NCBI GenBank assembly: GCA_030144725.1
Contig: JASKMD010000019.1
Coordinates: forward strand, 493,596-557,595
Length of the DNA stretch: 64,000 bases
Direction of reading: 5' to 3'
From: Haematococcus lacustris
Lineage: Eukaryota; Chlorophyta; Chlorophyceae; Chlamydomonadales; Haematococcaceae
Positions 44,463 to 55,862 of this stretch are shown here, piece by piece. Every line of letters starts with the position of its first letter. Position 1 is the first letter of the stretch. The position numbers and the translations under genes were made by a program. The notes beneath the pieces were generated by a model that searched no databases, was not told the origin of the DNA, and worked only from the letters and a program-made list of their open reading frames with translations.

Positions 44463-46286
44463 TGGTGTGGTGGTGGCAGAACGTGCTGCTGCTGTTCCTG
44501 GCGCTGCCGGCAGCTGTGGCCTGGAGCCAGGGCCCCGCCAGCAGCAGCGCTCCCAGGTGGCAGGGCCTGGACACGCTGGCCCTGCTGCTGTTCCTGGCTG
44601 CACTCGCGGGTAGGTGGACACTGAGGCCACAGCACACCATAAACTGCACCTGCTACCACCACCACCAGCTCTGCCACCACCACCATCGTCACCATCCCCA
44701 CCACCACCACCACCACCACCACTATCATCATCCCCACACCACCACCACCACCACCACTATCATCATCATCACCAGCGGCATCATCATCATCAGCAGCAGC
44801 ATCAACAGCATCAACAGCAGCAGCAGCAGCAGCAGCTGCAGCAGCAGAAGCAGCTGCACTATTCCTACCACCATCAATAGCACCCCAACCAGGGGGTTGT
44901 CTGCTACCAGGGCAGGGCTGCAGCACACCACTCCTGCCCTCACACATGCCACCACCCGCACCACTGCAGCCCTACTCCAGCACACACATCAGCAGCCACT
45001 CCCCCACCAGCACCCCCTCGCCACCAGCGTCAGGACCAGCAACCCCACAACCCCACCGCCAGCAGCAGCAGGTGCAGCTTCCACCCTTAGCGCCAGCAGC
45101 AGCAGGTGCATGTACCACCCTTAGCGCCAGCAGCAGCTGCATGCTCCACCAAGGCGGCTGCATGTGTTGCAGGTGAGGCTCTGTGTGACGAGCTGCAGTG
45201 GATGTTTCAATGTCGCAAGCGACAGCTCATCATGGCGCAGGCGCCACGCACAGGGGACCTGGCGCGAGGCTTTCTCACCACTGGCCCCTTCAGGTCAGCC
45301 AACCCCGCAGCCCTTGCATGCGCTTGCTTGCACGCGCCTCATGTCGGCCCCCATGCGCACGCACATGCTCCATTCCTGCTTCACTGTTGTAAAACAACGC
45401 TGGGCGTGGTGGGGTGGGGTGGGGCAGGATGGTGGGCACGGGGTGGTGGGTGGCGCAAAGCAGTCATCCTACAGAGCAGTGCCACTCACCCTGTGGTCAC
45501 TCTTTAGCCATTCACCCTGTGGTCACACTTTAGCCCCTCATGGAGAGAAGCTAGGGCTGCCATAGCAGGTGCATGCTGGCCTGGACTCTACAGCTGCAGC
45601 TTGCAATTGTGCAGCAGGTGGGCAGTGTGGCCAGGCTGATGTGAAGGAAGCAGCTAGTGGAGGAGGGCGGAGGGGGGCAGAGGAGGGTGGAGGCAGGTGG
45701 GCAGGAGGTGAGGTTGTCAGGTTGTTGCCACTTCATCATCTCGCTCCTGCTACTTTGTGCTTTCCTAGCTCAGTGGCCTGGCTCAGCTCACTACCACGTT
45801 ACACATCCTGACCTTCCAGCTGACATGCCAGCACCCACGGCTGCGGCCATGGCTGTGAGAATGGGGCGGCTCCTGTGCGAGTGGTCCTGCCCTGGTAATG
45901 CAGGTACTCTCGCCACCCCTCCTAGTTCTGTGAGCTGTGCATCTGGTGCGCGTTCGCGCTATTCGCGCTATCGGCCTCGGGCTGCACGCTGCATCCAGTG
46001 CTGCTGGGCCCGCTGGCCTTGGCGGCGTTGTTCCAGGTCAGTGTGCGGTGGTGGCTTGCACGCAATGTGGCGGTAGGAGTGACATTGTGCAAAGAGGTGC
46101 ACCAGCGGGACTTGGAGCTGCCCTTGACGCAACACTCCGCAGGGCTCGATATGGATCTCCGAGTTGATCAGCTTGCGGCGCTACCCTCAAGCATACAGAG
46201 CATACCAGCGGGTGACTTCCAGCTTCATCCCGCTGCCACCTTCTGGCCGCATGCCGCCAGCAATACCTCATCCAAAGCGACACTAG
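44463..46286 (+). pseudogene. DUF1295 / steroid 5-alpha-reductase-like membrane protein, 3' part, with in-frame TAG
   Basis: Exons: ~44463-44609 (two hydrophobic helices, WWWQNVLLLFLALP and LALLLFLAALAG), 45173-45293 (DELQWMFQCRKRQ...GFLTTGPFR), 45904-46036 and 46143-46286 (GSIWISELISLRRYPQAY, YQRVTSSFIPLPP, stop TAG 46284-46286). All junctions are GT/AG and in phase. This order matches the DUF1295 domain: an E/D-x-QQW-F-type segment, GF-TTG-FR, YSRHP-N-[YF], then a C-terminal YQR-T-S-FIP. Family members are multi-pass oxidoreductase-like proteins of the steroid 5-alpha-reductase superfamily. In exon 45904-46036 the motif reads YSRHPS, then TAG (45923-45925), then FCELCIW, so the frame is broken within the signature motif. 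It is either a nonsense mutation or a one-base sequence error (TAC would give Tyr). The 5' exons are missing, probably in the gap. Confidence 0.78.
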
Positions 46287-46668
46287 AGCAGCATCTGACA
46301 TGAGCACAGGCGTAGTGGATAGCCATAACACCATTTTACATCGCGCTGGGGCACGTTGCTGTATAGGCTGGGCGGGCTGGGTACCCTCTTACAGGGGCGA
46401 AGCATATTGTGGTGACAGGGTCCATACGCACACGTCAGATGCTTGACTGAAGGTTACAAGGCCAAGCCAAAGCCGAGCCAGCACCACAGTCAAGCAGGTG
46501 GCTGGACAGGAACTGCAATGCAGATCTGAACATGCAGCGCATTGGGGAGAGCAGGTGGCGCCCACTGGAGCTGTGCTGGTGGCCTGAGCAGACAGCTCTG
46601 CCAGCCAAGGGCAAGGAGTACCCTGGCCTGGGCTACAAGCGGCTTGCGAGGCAAGCCACCCAAGACCC

Positions 46669-46740
46669 AGCAGCAGCAGCAGCTGCAGCAGCTGCTGCTG
46701 CAGCAGCAGCAGCTGCTGCAGCAGCAGCAGCAGCTGCTGC
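46669..46740. repeat. Alternating CAG/CTG blocks (self-complementary)
   Basis: Short CAG runs alternate with CTG runs (GCAGCAGCTGCTGCTG), so the stretch can fold back on itself on either strand. Confidence 0.9.
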
Positions 46741-46915
46741 ATCAGCAGCTACAGTCAGCCGCAGCCTACTGTGGCCCCCTTTGATGCGCTCATATGTTTT
46801 TCATGCCAACTCTACACGCTAGCCCTCGTGGTCAGGCAATAATGTAGGTGGTAGGCACTCATGCACCATGTCCATGTGCATTGGGTATACCCCACACAGC
46901 CCATTAACACCATCT

Positions 46916-46996
46916 GAGTCGGGCCACTATTGCCCACTAGTGGTCCCTAGTGGTCCGGCTCAGATGGAGGCCCTAGTGAGGGACAAGGGGGCTGAA
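46916..46996 (+). repeat. Dispersed repeat matching 13965-14010, preceded by a hairpin
   Basis: CCGGCTCAGATGGAGGCCCT and the following AGTGAGGGACAAGGGGGCTG match 13971-14010 with two or three substitutions. Immediately before, 46916-46962 forms an imperfect inverted repeat (GAGTCGGGCCACT...TAGTGGTCCGGCTC). It probably represents the 5' terminus of the mobile-element family seen at 13930-15410. Confidence 0.65.
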
Positions 46997-48990
46997 GGTA
47001 ACAAGGTGACCACCTCATGATGAACAGGGGACCGCCTCAACAGCTCAGCGGGCGACCATCTAGCTGCCCAAGGTGGCATCAGGCAGCAGAGAACCCGCAG
47101 GGCTTTGAAGGCAGGTTCCACAAGCCAGGGGCAGTAGCTGGGGTGGTAGCTGCTGGTTTTTGACGGGGAGACTTGTGGCCACCCTGACCCGACCCTGGCC
47201 TGACCTTGACCACTACAGCTGGGTTGGCAAAACTGAGCTTACTGCAGCACGCAGCAACTAAACTGGATCAGTAGCCCCGTGGATTACATGGTGAAGATAG
47301 TATGCACTAACCCAGACCACCCTCCGCCGCACATTAGTTTTGCTCAGTCTACTAGACCCCAGCCCAGGCATTTGAACTCATAACAGCCATCAACTCTCCT
47401 GCATGTCTAGTGCCAGGGTATTGCAAACGGCAGAACTGTTGATGATGGGGGAGTCATGAAGCAGGTATGCAGGAACCACGTGTTGGAGAGCTACTTGTCC
47501 GCTGTGTCCCTGTCAGACTCTGCAGCCATGCTTGGTCATTTGGGACATACCCGTGCTGCCTTCAGGCCTACTCCAGGCGCACGCAAGCAAGAGTCGATCA
47601 CAAAACACTTTTGTTTAGAGAGCATGGTGTAAACTGCAAAGTACATCGTCGACAGCCCAAAAGTAGTAGACACTCAGCAATGGAGCCTCAACAGTTGAAA
47701 CGCCGCTTGTACATGGCGACATGTCGGCAGTGTTTTGTACGTACTGAGATAGCATAAACTGCCCTGGCGCGTCTCATGAGGGGGGCATCAGCGCCTCCGA
47801 GGCTGCAGGGACGCAATGGGCGATAACAGCTCGCCTAACCTGTCACTAGCATTTGCACAGCAGGTATGCAGTGCTTAAACATGTTCAGCACTCCTTCTCA
47901 TGCAAGACATCTCCAAGGATGTTTGCCTGTGGTTGGCAGTGCATGGACAGAACTGGTTGCTACAACCAGGCCTTTCCTGTGATTCATCATGATGATGCAT
48001 GACTGCTGGTGCTGCAGGCGTCCCAAAAATACAGCAGCACCAATGCCACTGGCCAGCACACCTACCATCCCGGCATCATCATTCCACGGTGCAAGCTTGA
48101 CTCTGCAAGCTCGTGTCCATAGACCATGTCCATAGATCAGATACATAGATCCATTGCACCTCACGTGAACCACAACAGCACCATGTCACGCTTCATGCAT
48201 GGAATCCATGATTATGGATGCATGCCGTTACAAACCACCACCACTCACACACGTTGCCCTGTATGTCAGATGCATGACAGGGGTGACTTATGAGCCATGG
48301 GCACCTCACAAGCAGCCAGCACATCAAACCACACAGCAAGCACTGCCAGCGCACCCATGCATAGGCCTTAGCATTCAAGCATGCTTTCATGCCGCAGGTC
48401 ATTGGCCCATGCAGGCCAGTTCACCAGCTATCGACCCTCCACCAGCCAGTTTGGGGCGCAGGCTCGCAGCCACGCTGGCCCTGCTGGGGGCCAGCGACCA
48501 CAGCGCCTGACTGGCAGCACTACCAAGATGCTGGGGTGGGTGGGTGGGTGGTCATCAGGGGTGCGAGATGGGGCGCTGGGGAAGCAACTGCTGCAGTAGC
48601 TGGGGTCAAAGTCCGGGTAGGTAGTGGAAGGGGAGGAGGCACCGGCAGCTAGGACTCTGGAGGGTAGTGGGGACCACGGTGGTGGCAGCAGTGGAGGCAG
48701 CTGTGACAGCAGCGGCGGCAGCATTGGTAGCAGTGGTGGCAGCGGCGGGTGGCAGCTTGGAGGTGGCGGCAACTGTCACCACAGTTAGCAGCGATAGCAG
48801 TAGCAGCAGCAGTACATTGTGACATCATGGCCCATTGCAACAGCATATTAATGCACAGATGGTAGCAGCCTAAGCAGGACACACAGCAGTGCAGCGAGCC
48901 TAAGCAGGGCACACAGCAGTGCAGCGAGCCTGAGTCGCTGCAGTATCTCAGCTGGCCTGGCCTGGCATGCTGTAGGCGAGCCTGCTACAG
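46997..48990. other. Intergenic, no gene recognised
   Basis: Only short open frames. The longest (47467-47757, +) ends in a Lys/Arg-rich segment but shows no domain. Nothing else that I can support. Confidence 0.45.
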
Positions 48991-48993
48991 CAG

Positions 48994-49386
48994 TGTCTGC
49001 CCGGCTGTGCTGCACCGCCCGCCTCAGGTCCTTGCCAGTGGCGGCCATGCTGCACCACCCCATGGATGACATTGTTGTGGCCCGGATGGCCAGCCAGCTG
49101 CTGCTGGATGCGGGCCACCCAGCCTTCACCAGGTCAGGGGGTGGCAGGCAGCGCAGAGGAAAGAGGGGGCCTCACATGACATGCTGCCCGAGCAGGGGCT
49201 CTCAGCAGGGCGAGGCCCCCAGGGGCAGGGGCTCCACAGAAAGGGGCTGCAGGGACAGGGGCCGCAGGGGCAGGGGCCGCTGGGGCAAGGGCAGGAGCAG
49301 GGCGGCGCAGGGGCAGGAGCAAGGCAGGAGCAGGGACAGGGTCTCCAAGGAACGGGTGGGCAGGGGTCAGGAGCACAGGAGCTTGG

Positions 49387-49469
<83 letters not shown>

Positions 49470-51367
49470 ATGACGGTGGTTCTTAGAAATGTAACATTTC
49501 GTAGTGAGCGCTATTCATCTAGCGCTGAAACCGAACAGTGGCCAGCTTATCCAGAGCCTGGCCCTGTGAGGTGTCTAGGTGCAATGAGCCCAGCAGGCTC
49601 AGCCTGAACCAGCACCAGCCATGGCCTATTGCTTGGCAAGTACCAGGGAGGTGGCTGCCCCTGGCGGCTAGAGTTTAGGACTAGCAACAACTGCAATGGC
49701 AGCTGTTGCCCAGGCTTGGTTAAGATGTCTGGCATGACCGCAGCTTTGCCAAAATTAAGAGTGAGATCCCTGAGGACATGTGTGAGATGAACCTGGTGGA
49801 CCGCTATCGGCAGGTGGGGCGGGGCCTGCAGTGGGGGGCAACGACTAGGGGCAGGGCGGGAGACACAGGGCTGGGTGAGGGCTGGGTGGCAAAGAGAGCA
49901 ACGCTTTGCAGTCCTAGCTTTAGTCATACACTGCTTGCCTGTTTGGGGTGAGGAACCTCTATGATGATGGTGATGCTTATGGTGGTGGTGATGGTGCAGT
50001 GGCGTAAACCATGTGGTAGGTAAGAAGGAACAAGAAGTAGGCCATGCCCCAGCGTTCCTACTGCTGCTGCTGCTGTTGGTGCTTGCAGATCACACGGGGC
50101 AGCCAGCCCAGCAGCCAGCCAGCAGCCAGGCCTCACACCTCCCAGGGCCTGTCAAACTCCACCGCACCCCTCAGCCCCTCACCACTCACCCACCACCACC
50201 CGCTCTCAACCCAGCGCCCTGTCCTACGCCAATGCCCACGGCACCAGCCCGTATGCCCCAGCCCAGGGCGTGCGCAACCTGACTGCTGGCAGGGGCCGGG
50301 CTCGGCCAGACGCACCTTCAACAACTCCACCCAGACCCAGGATCGACTCCCGGCCCCGGCCCGGTTTACCTACCTCTCGACTCCACTCCCACCGGATTAC
50401 TCCGGACAGGTTCCTCCTCATCCTCCACCCGCTCCTCTCACTCCTCTCACTCCTCCCGTTCCCCAATGCCTCCAAACCGCCTGCCTCACCCGGGGCCCTC
50501 TGCTAGGACCCCCAGGGGCAGGCCAAGGGGGGAGCCCCACCCCTCCCACACCCCAGGTGCCGTGACACGCAGATCAGCCCTCCCCCGGCAGCGCCAGACC
50601 CAGACCCAGCCGCCCTGGTTGGCGAGGGGGGTATGGCCAGCAACCGCACGGCTGCAGTCGCCTCTGCTGCCGGCACCCAGCTGCCTAGAGACCCCCCACC
50701 CCTCCCTGCCATGCCTGCTATGCCCAGCGAGGGGGGCCAGGGGCAGGAACCAGGTAGTCGGGCCGGCAGCAGCAGGGCAGCTTCCCTTCCCCCCATGGTC
50801 ACGGGGCTGGAGACAAGCAGAGCCTTGCTGCAGCAGGGAAGCATGGGGCAGGGTCAGGGTCTGAAGGAGGGGCAGGGGCCGAGGGAGGGTCAGGGTCTGA
50901 GGGAGGGGCAGGGTGAGCAGCAGGCGCCCCTTTCACCTGCCGAACATCATCAGGGTGTGGTGGGGGACAGCTGTGTGGGTCAAGACTGGGAGGTGCAGCC
51001 GGCAGCCAGACCTCACCAGCCCCACCCCGCCCTGCCACCCACCCCGCATGAGCCCCCTGACTCCTTGCAATCCAACCCCACCATAGCTGACCCGAGGGCA
51101 CCCCCCTGGCACCCCTCGGCAGCACACAGCAGCAGCAGCAACACAGAGGCGTGGGTGGCGGGTCATGTGGCTCGCTCCGCGCCTCCAGGCCCCCTGCCAG
51201 CCCATAGTCGGCAGGGTCAGGCCATGCAGCAGCCGCAGCCGCAGCAGCAGCTGAGTTGGGCGGTGGCCAGCAACAAGGGCATGGGCCGACCTCGCACCGG
51301 GCCAGTGGGCGCGCCATTGGCAGGGTGGGTGACCACTGCTGGCCCTGAGCTGGGCCTGCAGGGCTGA
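48994..51367 (+). CDS. Unrecognised protein: three linked exons, Pro/Ser/Gln-rich C-terminus
   Basis: Exons 48994-49132, 49744-49813 and 50089 onward join in phase through GT/AG introns. The first gives MLHHPMDDIVVARMASQLLL and the second FAKIKSEIPEDMCEMNLVDR, both compositionally like conserved globular protein. The third runs as Ser/Pro/Gln/Thr-rich low complexity to a stop at about 50565, or splices at CCCAG|GTGCCG (about 50552) into a second open frame, 50633-51367, also Gly/Gln/Pro-rich. Upstream exons and the start were not found. I do not recognise the family. A (GT)n tract lies in the first intron. Confidence 0.5.
49390..49464. repeat. (GT)n dinucleotide tract
   Basis: About 37 GT units with one TTG interruption, intronic. 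Confidence 0.97.
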
Positions 51368-52893
51368 TGCCAGTGCGCAGCCTGATGACCTGGTGACCCG
51401 CAGCTGCCTGCCAGGCTGCTACACACCTTGCTGGGTCTCTTCTCCCTAGGTGCCACCTAGGTATTCTCTCTTCTCCCTTACCTGTCCTGTTCAGCTGCTA
51501 TGTCTTGGCTGCCCTGTTCCTTGACCTGACCTTGAGCTCCTTGACCTTAAAATCATGTGTTCTCGTGCTGCTTCGTTTGCATATGGGGTGCATGCAAGGC
51601 TGCATGGAAGGTGTGGAGTGGGAGTCGAAGTGCTCAGCGACTTGCACTGTTCAGAAGCCATGTTGCATATGCTGACAGTCTCTCATATCGACTTTTGTGA
51701 ATTTGGGCACAAGGCTTTAAGGCCCACTCCTGAATCCGGTGCAGTCCTGAAGCCCTTGGTACTCTTGGTGCAGAACTGGAGCAACCTCACCCGTGTCCTA
51801 AACAGGTGTTACAGACCAAACTATGGGCATAGGTAACAAGCAAACTGAGGGCATGGCCATGACAGCGGCGCCTAGTGGGAACACTGGCCAAGGCAGAGTG
51901 TTGCTAACCACACCCCTTGCTGCTGCCTGCAGGTGGTCCAACTCCTTTGGGGACTATTACGGTGAGCGCTGCCTGAGGTGTTGCCTAAACAGGTGTTACC
52001 AAAGCAGGTGTTGCCTTAACAGCTGTTGCCTAAGCAGGTGTTGGCTTTCATCTGGCACCATGCACTCACTTCCCTCGCAGGGTGATTGTTGTGTTGGATG
52101 TTGCTTATCACACCCGGGATGCCACCAGCTCCGCTTCCTGCTGTGATTAAGCTGGGACGTGTAAGGCAGGGCCTGGGTGGTGCTGGGGCAATCCAAGCCG
52201 TTGATGCAGCTCAGGTGTGCTGCTGACTGATGCTTGCTGCTGCTGGTTCCGGCTCCTAACCTCAGCCCTTGATGACTTCTCTCCTGATCCCTGTACACTG
52301 CTCATGCCTACTCCATCTCAGGGTAGGTATGTTGGTTACTGACTATTCGCTACTCTTGATAAGCCCTACACATGCCAGGCTGCTCTTCTATGTGTGCTCA
52401 TGGTGCGCTAACTGTGCAACAAAGCCACTTTCGATACCAACCCACCACCAACACTGCCTCGGGCTCTGTAGCTCCCGTCCCTGACCTAGTTATTCTTGTC
52501 CTGCCATGTGTATGTGTGGCTACACCACAGCTGCTCACTGCTCCCAACAGCTGCTCCTCACAGCAGCACCCTCTCTACATCACCCTAATCACACACCTCT
52601 GCCTAGCTTTGTCTCTGAAGCTCCACCCTCTACCCCCAGCAGGCTCCTCACCAGCCCCCATTGACCCCTCAGCCTGTCACACAATCAATCATCCCCAGCG
52701 TGTGCAGAACCGCTCGGTGGCCGCCCTCCCCCCCCGATGGCTTCTGCGCAGAAGCAGAAGGGCGGCCACCGAGCCCGCATTGTGTAGATGATGTCTGTGG
52801 GGTTCAGGGTAGGCGGGCAGCAGGGCTGCCTGAGGCAGGGCCAGTGCAGGCTCTTCCTCACTTACCTTGCCTGCCTGCCGCTGCTGCTGGCAG
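51368..52893. other. No gene recognised; contains a perfect inverted repeat
   Basis: Open frames here are short and featureless. At 52712-52771, GCTCGGTGGCCGCCCT and its exact inverse AGGGCGGCCACCGAGC flank a ~33-bp loop, a strong hairpin close to the first recognised SFI1-like exon. Upstream exons of that gene may lie in this interval but could not be identified. Confidence 0.45.
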
Positions 52894-55692
52894 ACATCAG
52901 CACAGGCATCTGGGCTCAGCTGCCCTTCAGTGGACCCATCGCGGAGGAGGAGAAGCCTTCCTGGCACAGGGCCAGCCGCTGGCACTCACGCAGGGTGAGG
53001 GGGCTGCACCTCTCACCTGCCCTGACAGTGTGACCCCTAGGATCAGGGGTGTGACCACACTATGGGGTTGCATAGCTTGCCTCGTCCAGATGAAATGTTA
53101 CTTGGGGCCTGATGCTGGTCTTGCATGACATTGAATGACAGCCTGCAGTGGCAGCTTGGCCTCTGCTCCATGCACGTGGTCACAGCTGCCTGGCTCCTTG
53201 CCTACCTTCTCACCACCTGCCTGACCCCTGACTCTGACACCTGACATCTCGTTCATGGGACCCTGCTTAGCACACATGGAAACACCGCCAGGCTAGTATA
53301 GCTGCTTCACCTCCCTCCCTACCTGGTAATTAGCCTGGTGGTTGGCCTGGTGGTTGACCTGGTGGTTAGCCCGGTGGTTAGCTTGGTGCTTAGCCTCGTG
53401 GTGGTGGTGTGTCTAGTGTTGAATAGTAGTGGTGTCATCTGTCAGTTTTCTTGCTTAGTTACTTATCCTGCGCTGTAGGCTTAGCTTAATTAAGCTTGTG
53501 CTCTCAGCCCTGGTGCGTGAGGCTCTTAGTGCAGGCCCAAACCCCTAAATCTACCTTCAACCCTGCCCCCAACCCTGCCCCTACGGCCCGGCCCCTGATG
53601 CCCAGCCCTATCTTCAGCTTCTCCATCCGCTCATGCAGCCAAGCTGCCAGATCCCTCCCCTTGCCTGTGTTGCCCTGCCTCTGCCCCATGCTCGCTGCTG
53701 CAGCTGGCGCGGCGGGTGTTGCAGCTGTGGTGGCAGGTGTACTGCCACCGGCGCCACGTCAAGGCGCAGCGCTGGTGCCAGGCATCGAGGCACAGCACCC
53801 GCAGCCTGCTGGCCAGAGGTGAGCTGGAGGGCAGGGCGGGGGTATGCGGGTGAGGGGAGCCGGAGGTCAGGGCGGGGGCAGTTCTCCTAGCCGCACGCAG
53901 GCCAGCTGGCTTGCCCCTCCCCAAGGGAAGTGGGAGGGGGTGGCAGGAGGTGGTGGGGCAGACGCTCTGACGGGTGGACCAGGCTGTGACAGGGAAAGCG
54001 GCTGCCCTGGTCCCCAGCTGCCCACACAGCAGCCCAGCTGGAGATGCTTGAGATTGGGTGAAAAGGACATGACCCAGCCTGCCTGACTCGACCTGACCTA
54101 ACCTGACCCGCACCCAGCCTGGTGTTTGACCTGCATGCTCCCTTTAAGCAATAATAGGGAAGAAGGAAGGCTGCCTGGTCCTACACATGCCTGCATCCTC
54201 ACCTTCCTCTCTGCTCCCTTCCTCACCTAACCCTAACCCTGACCCCAATGCGCTCCTCCTGCTCCTAATGCTGGCAGGCAGTCCTCAGCACACATGAATC
54301 ACTCCTGCACTGCTGCTGCCCCCCTCCCTCCCATGCAGGCATACATGGGTTGCGCATGGCGCTGCAAGCCAGGGAGCACAGCACCGCGCAGGGGAGGCGT
54401 GCGTGGCAGCACCACCGCCGAAGTCACCTGCGCAAGGGCCTGCACAGCTGGCTGTTGGGCTTGGAGCGGCAGTACAAAAAGCTTCGCCAGCTGAGGCGAG
54501 CGCAGCGACACGCCACCCGGGCATGCCTGAGGCGAGGATTGAACCAGGTGAGCAGGGAGCGGCTAGACCTGTGCGTGTGAGACAAAGATGGCGGCTGCCC
54601 TCACGCTGCCAGTGCTTGCCCTTGCCGTGGGCACACCCACATGTTGCTGTCACTCTCGCCAGGCGCATGTAGGGAAACAACCATGGGCACAGTCATAACA
54701 TGGACTCGATGCTTTGACACTGTAAGGCATCCTGGACGCTGTCCTCGTGGCCACCCCATGGGCATCATTCCCTCAGCTCGTTCCAGTGTTCAGCGAAGCA
54801 GGAATAGGGACTGGCAAGTAATGGGGCTACTGCTGGAGCCATGTATGTCAACACACCGTCCGCTTACCACTGTAGCTTAGGAAAACGCTTGAGCTTTAGC
54901 TGAAGTGTAGGCAGCACTGGCAGGGACACTGGTACATGCTCGCTGGCTCAGTGTTGCAACGTCCAGCTATGGATGCGATGAGTTGTGACGCTACGATCAT
55001 GGGCTGCTGCTTTGCTGCCTTTTGTAGTGGCGGTGGGTGTGGGAGGCCGCCGCCCGGGCCGCGGACCAGCAGGATCTCGCCGTCGCCCACATGGCATTCG
55101 AATGGTGGCGCCGCCGCGCCTTCCTGGCCTGGCAACGATGGTGGCGTGATGCTGTAGATAAGCGGCGTGCGACTGCGCAAGCTCTACGCCATCATGCTCG
55201 CTATGCACTGGCCAAAGGCTTCGCTGTGTGGACTGCTGAGGTGCGTGGGCTGCGAGGTCGCCAGAGTGTAGCGCCATCATGCTGGAGTGCAGCACCATCG
55301 TGCTAGAGTGCGGCACCCGACGTCTTATCGAACGCATCGAGCACACATGTGTGCATGTGTGCAGGTGGCTCGAGCACAGCGCCATCGTGTTAGGTTGCAG
55401 CGCCATCATGCTAGCGTGCAGCACAATCGTGCTAGAGTGCAGCACCATTGTGCTAGAGTGCGGAACTCGACGTCTAATCGAACGCATCGAGCACACCTGT
55501 GTGCAGGTGGCTCGAGCACAGCGCGAACGGCGCATACTAGCCCGCTGCCTCGCTAGACGTACCTACTCAATACGAAGCAAAGTCTTCTTCGCTTGGCGAG
55601 GCGTACGCCATCAAAGCTACGTGCGCGCATGCGAGGAAAAAGTCGCTGACCTCCACAGGGAGCTCACTATTGCAGTGGGGTGGAGCGATTAG
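52894..55692 (+). CDS. SFI1-like (centrin-binding repeat type) protein, 3' exons
   Basis: Phase-clean exons: 52894-52994, 53704-53818, 54339-54547, 55028-55240 and 55507-55692 (stop TAG at 55690-55692). The protein is rich in Arg, His, Trp, Ala and Leu, with a recurrent pattern of aromatic W or F followed by basic residues every ~30 residues: LARRVLQLWWQVYCHRR, RRAWQHHRRSHLRKGL, FEWWRRRAFLAWQRWWR, KVFFAWRGVRH. This is the composition and spacing of SFI1-type helical repeats, which bind centrin at spindle poles and basal bodies; the identification is by pattern, not by alignment. The 5' end is not resolved. The gene is convergent with the methyltransferase gene, stop codons only ~170 bp apart. 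A local duplication precedes the last exon. Confidence 0.65.
55267..55530 (+). repeat. ~144-bp tandem duplication including the last-exon acceptor of the SFI1-like gene
   Basis: Two copies, each containing GACGTCTTATCGAACGCATC (or its variant), a GTGTGCAG acceptor and GGTGGCTCGAGCACAGCGC. The acceptors lie at about 55362 and 55506. Inside are shorter ~20-bp repeats of TGCTAGAGTGCAGCACCAT. Either acceptor could be used: the upstream one gives a different tail ending near 55560. Confidence 0.85.
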
Positions 55693-55862
55693 AGTTACAA
55701 CAACACGTACTACTGCCACGACAGGTCCTGTTGAGCTGTGCAACAAGGTTAGGCAGAAGACGAGAACGATGCTTAGCACAGAGCCCAAGGTACGAAAGGC
55801 TGACCGGCGCCAATGACACGCTATTGCAACGTAATGTCTTTTGCCAAGCGCTCCGGCCGGCA

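Noticed and set aside
54226..54242. CCTAACCCTAACCCTGA, telomere-like repeat
   Set aside because: Only about two units, embedded in intron sequence. Too short to be a telomeric tract.
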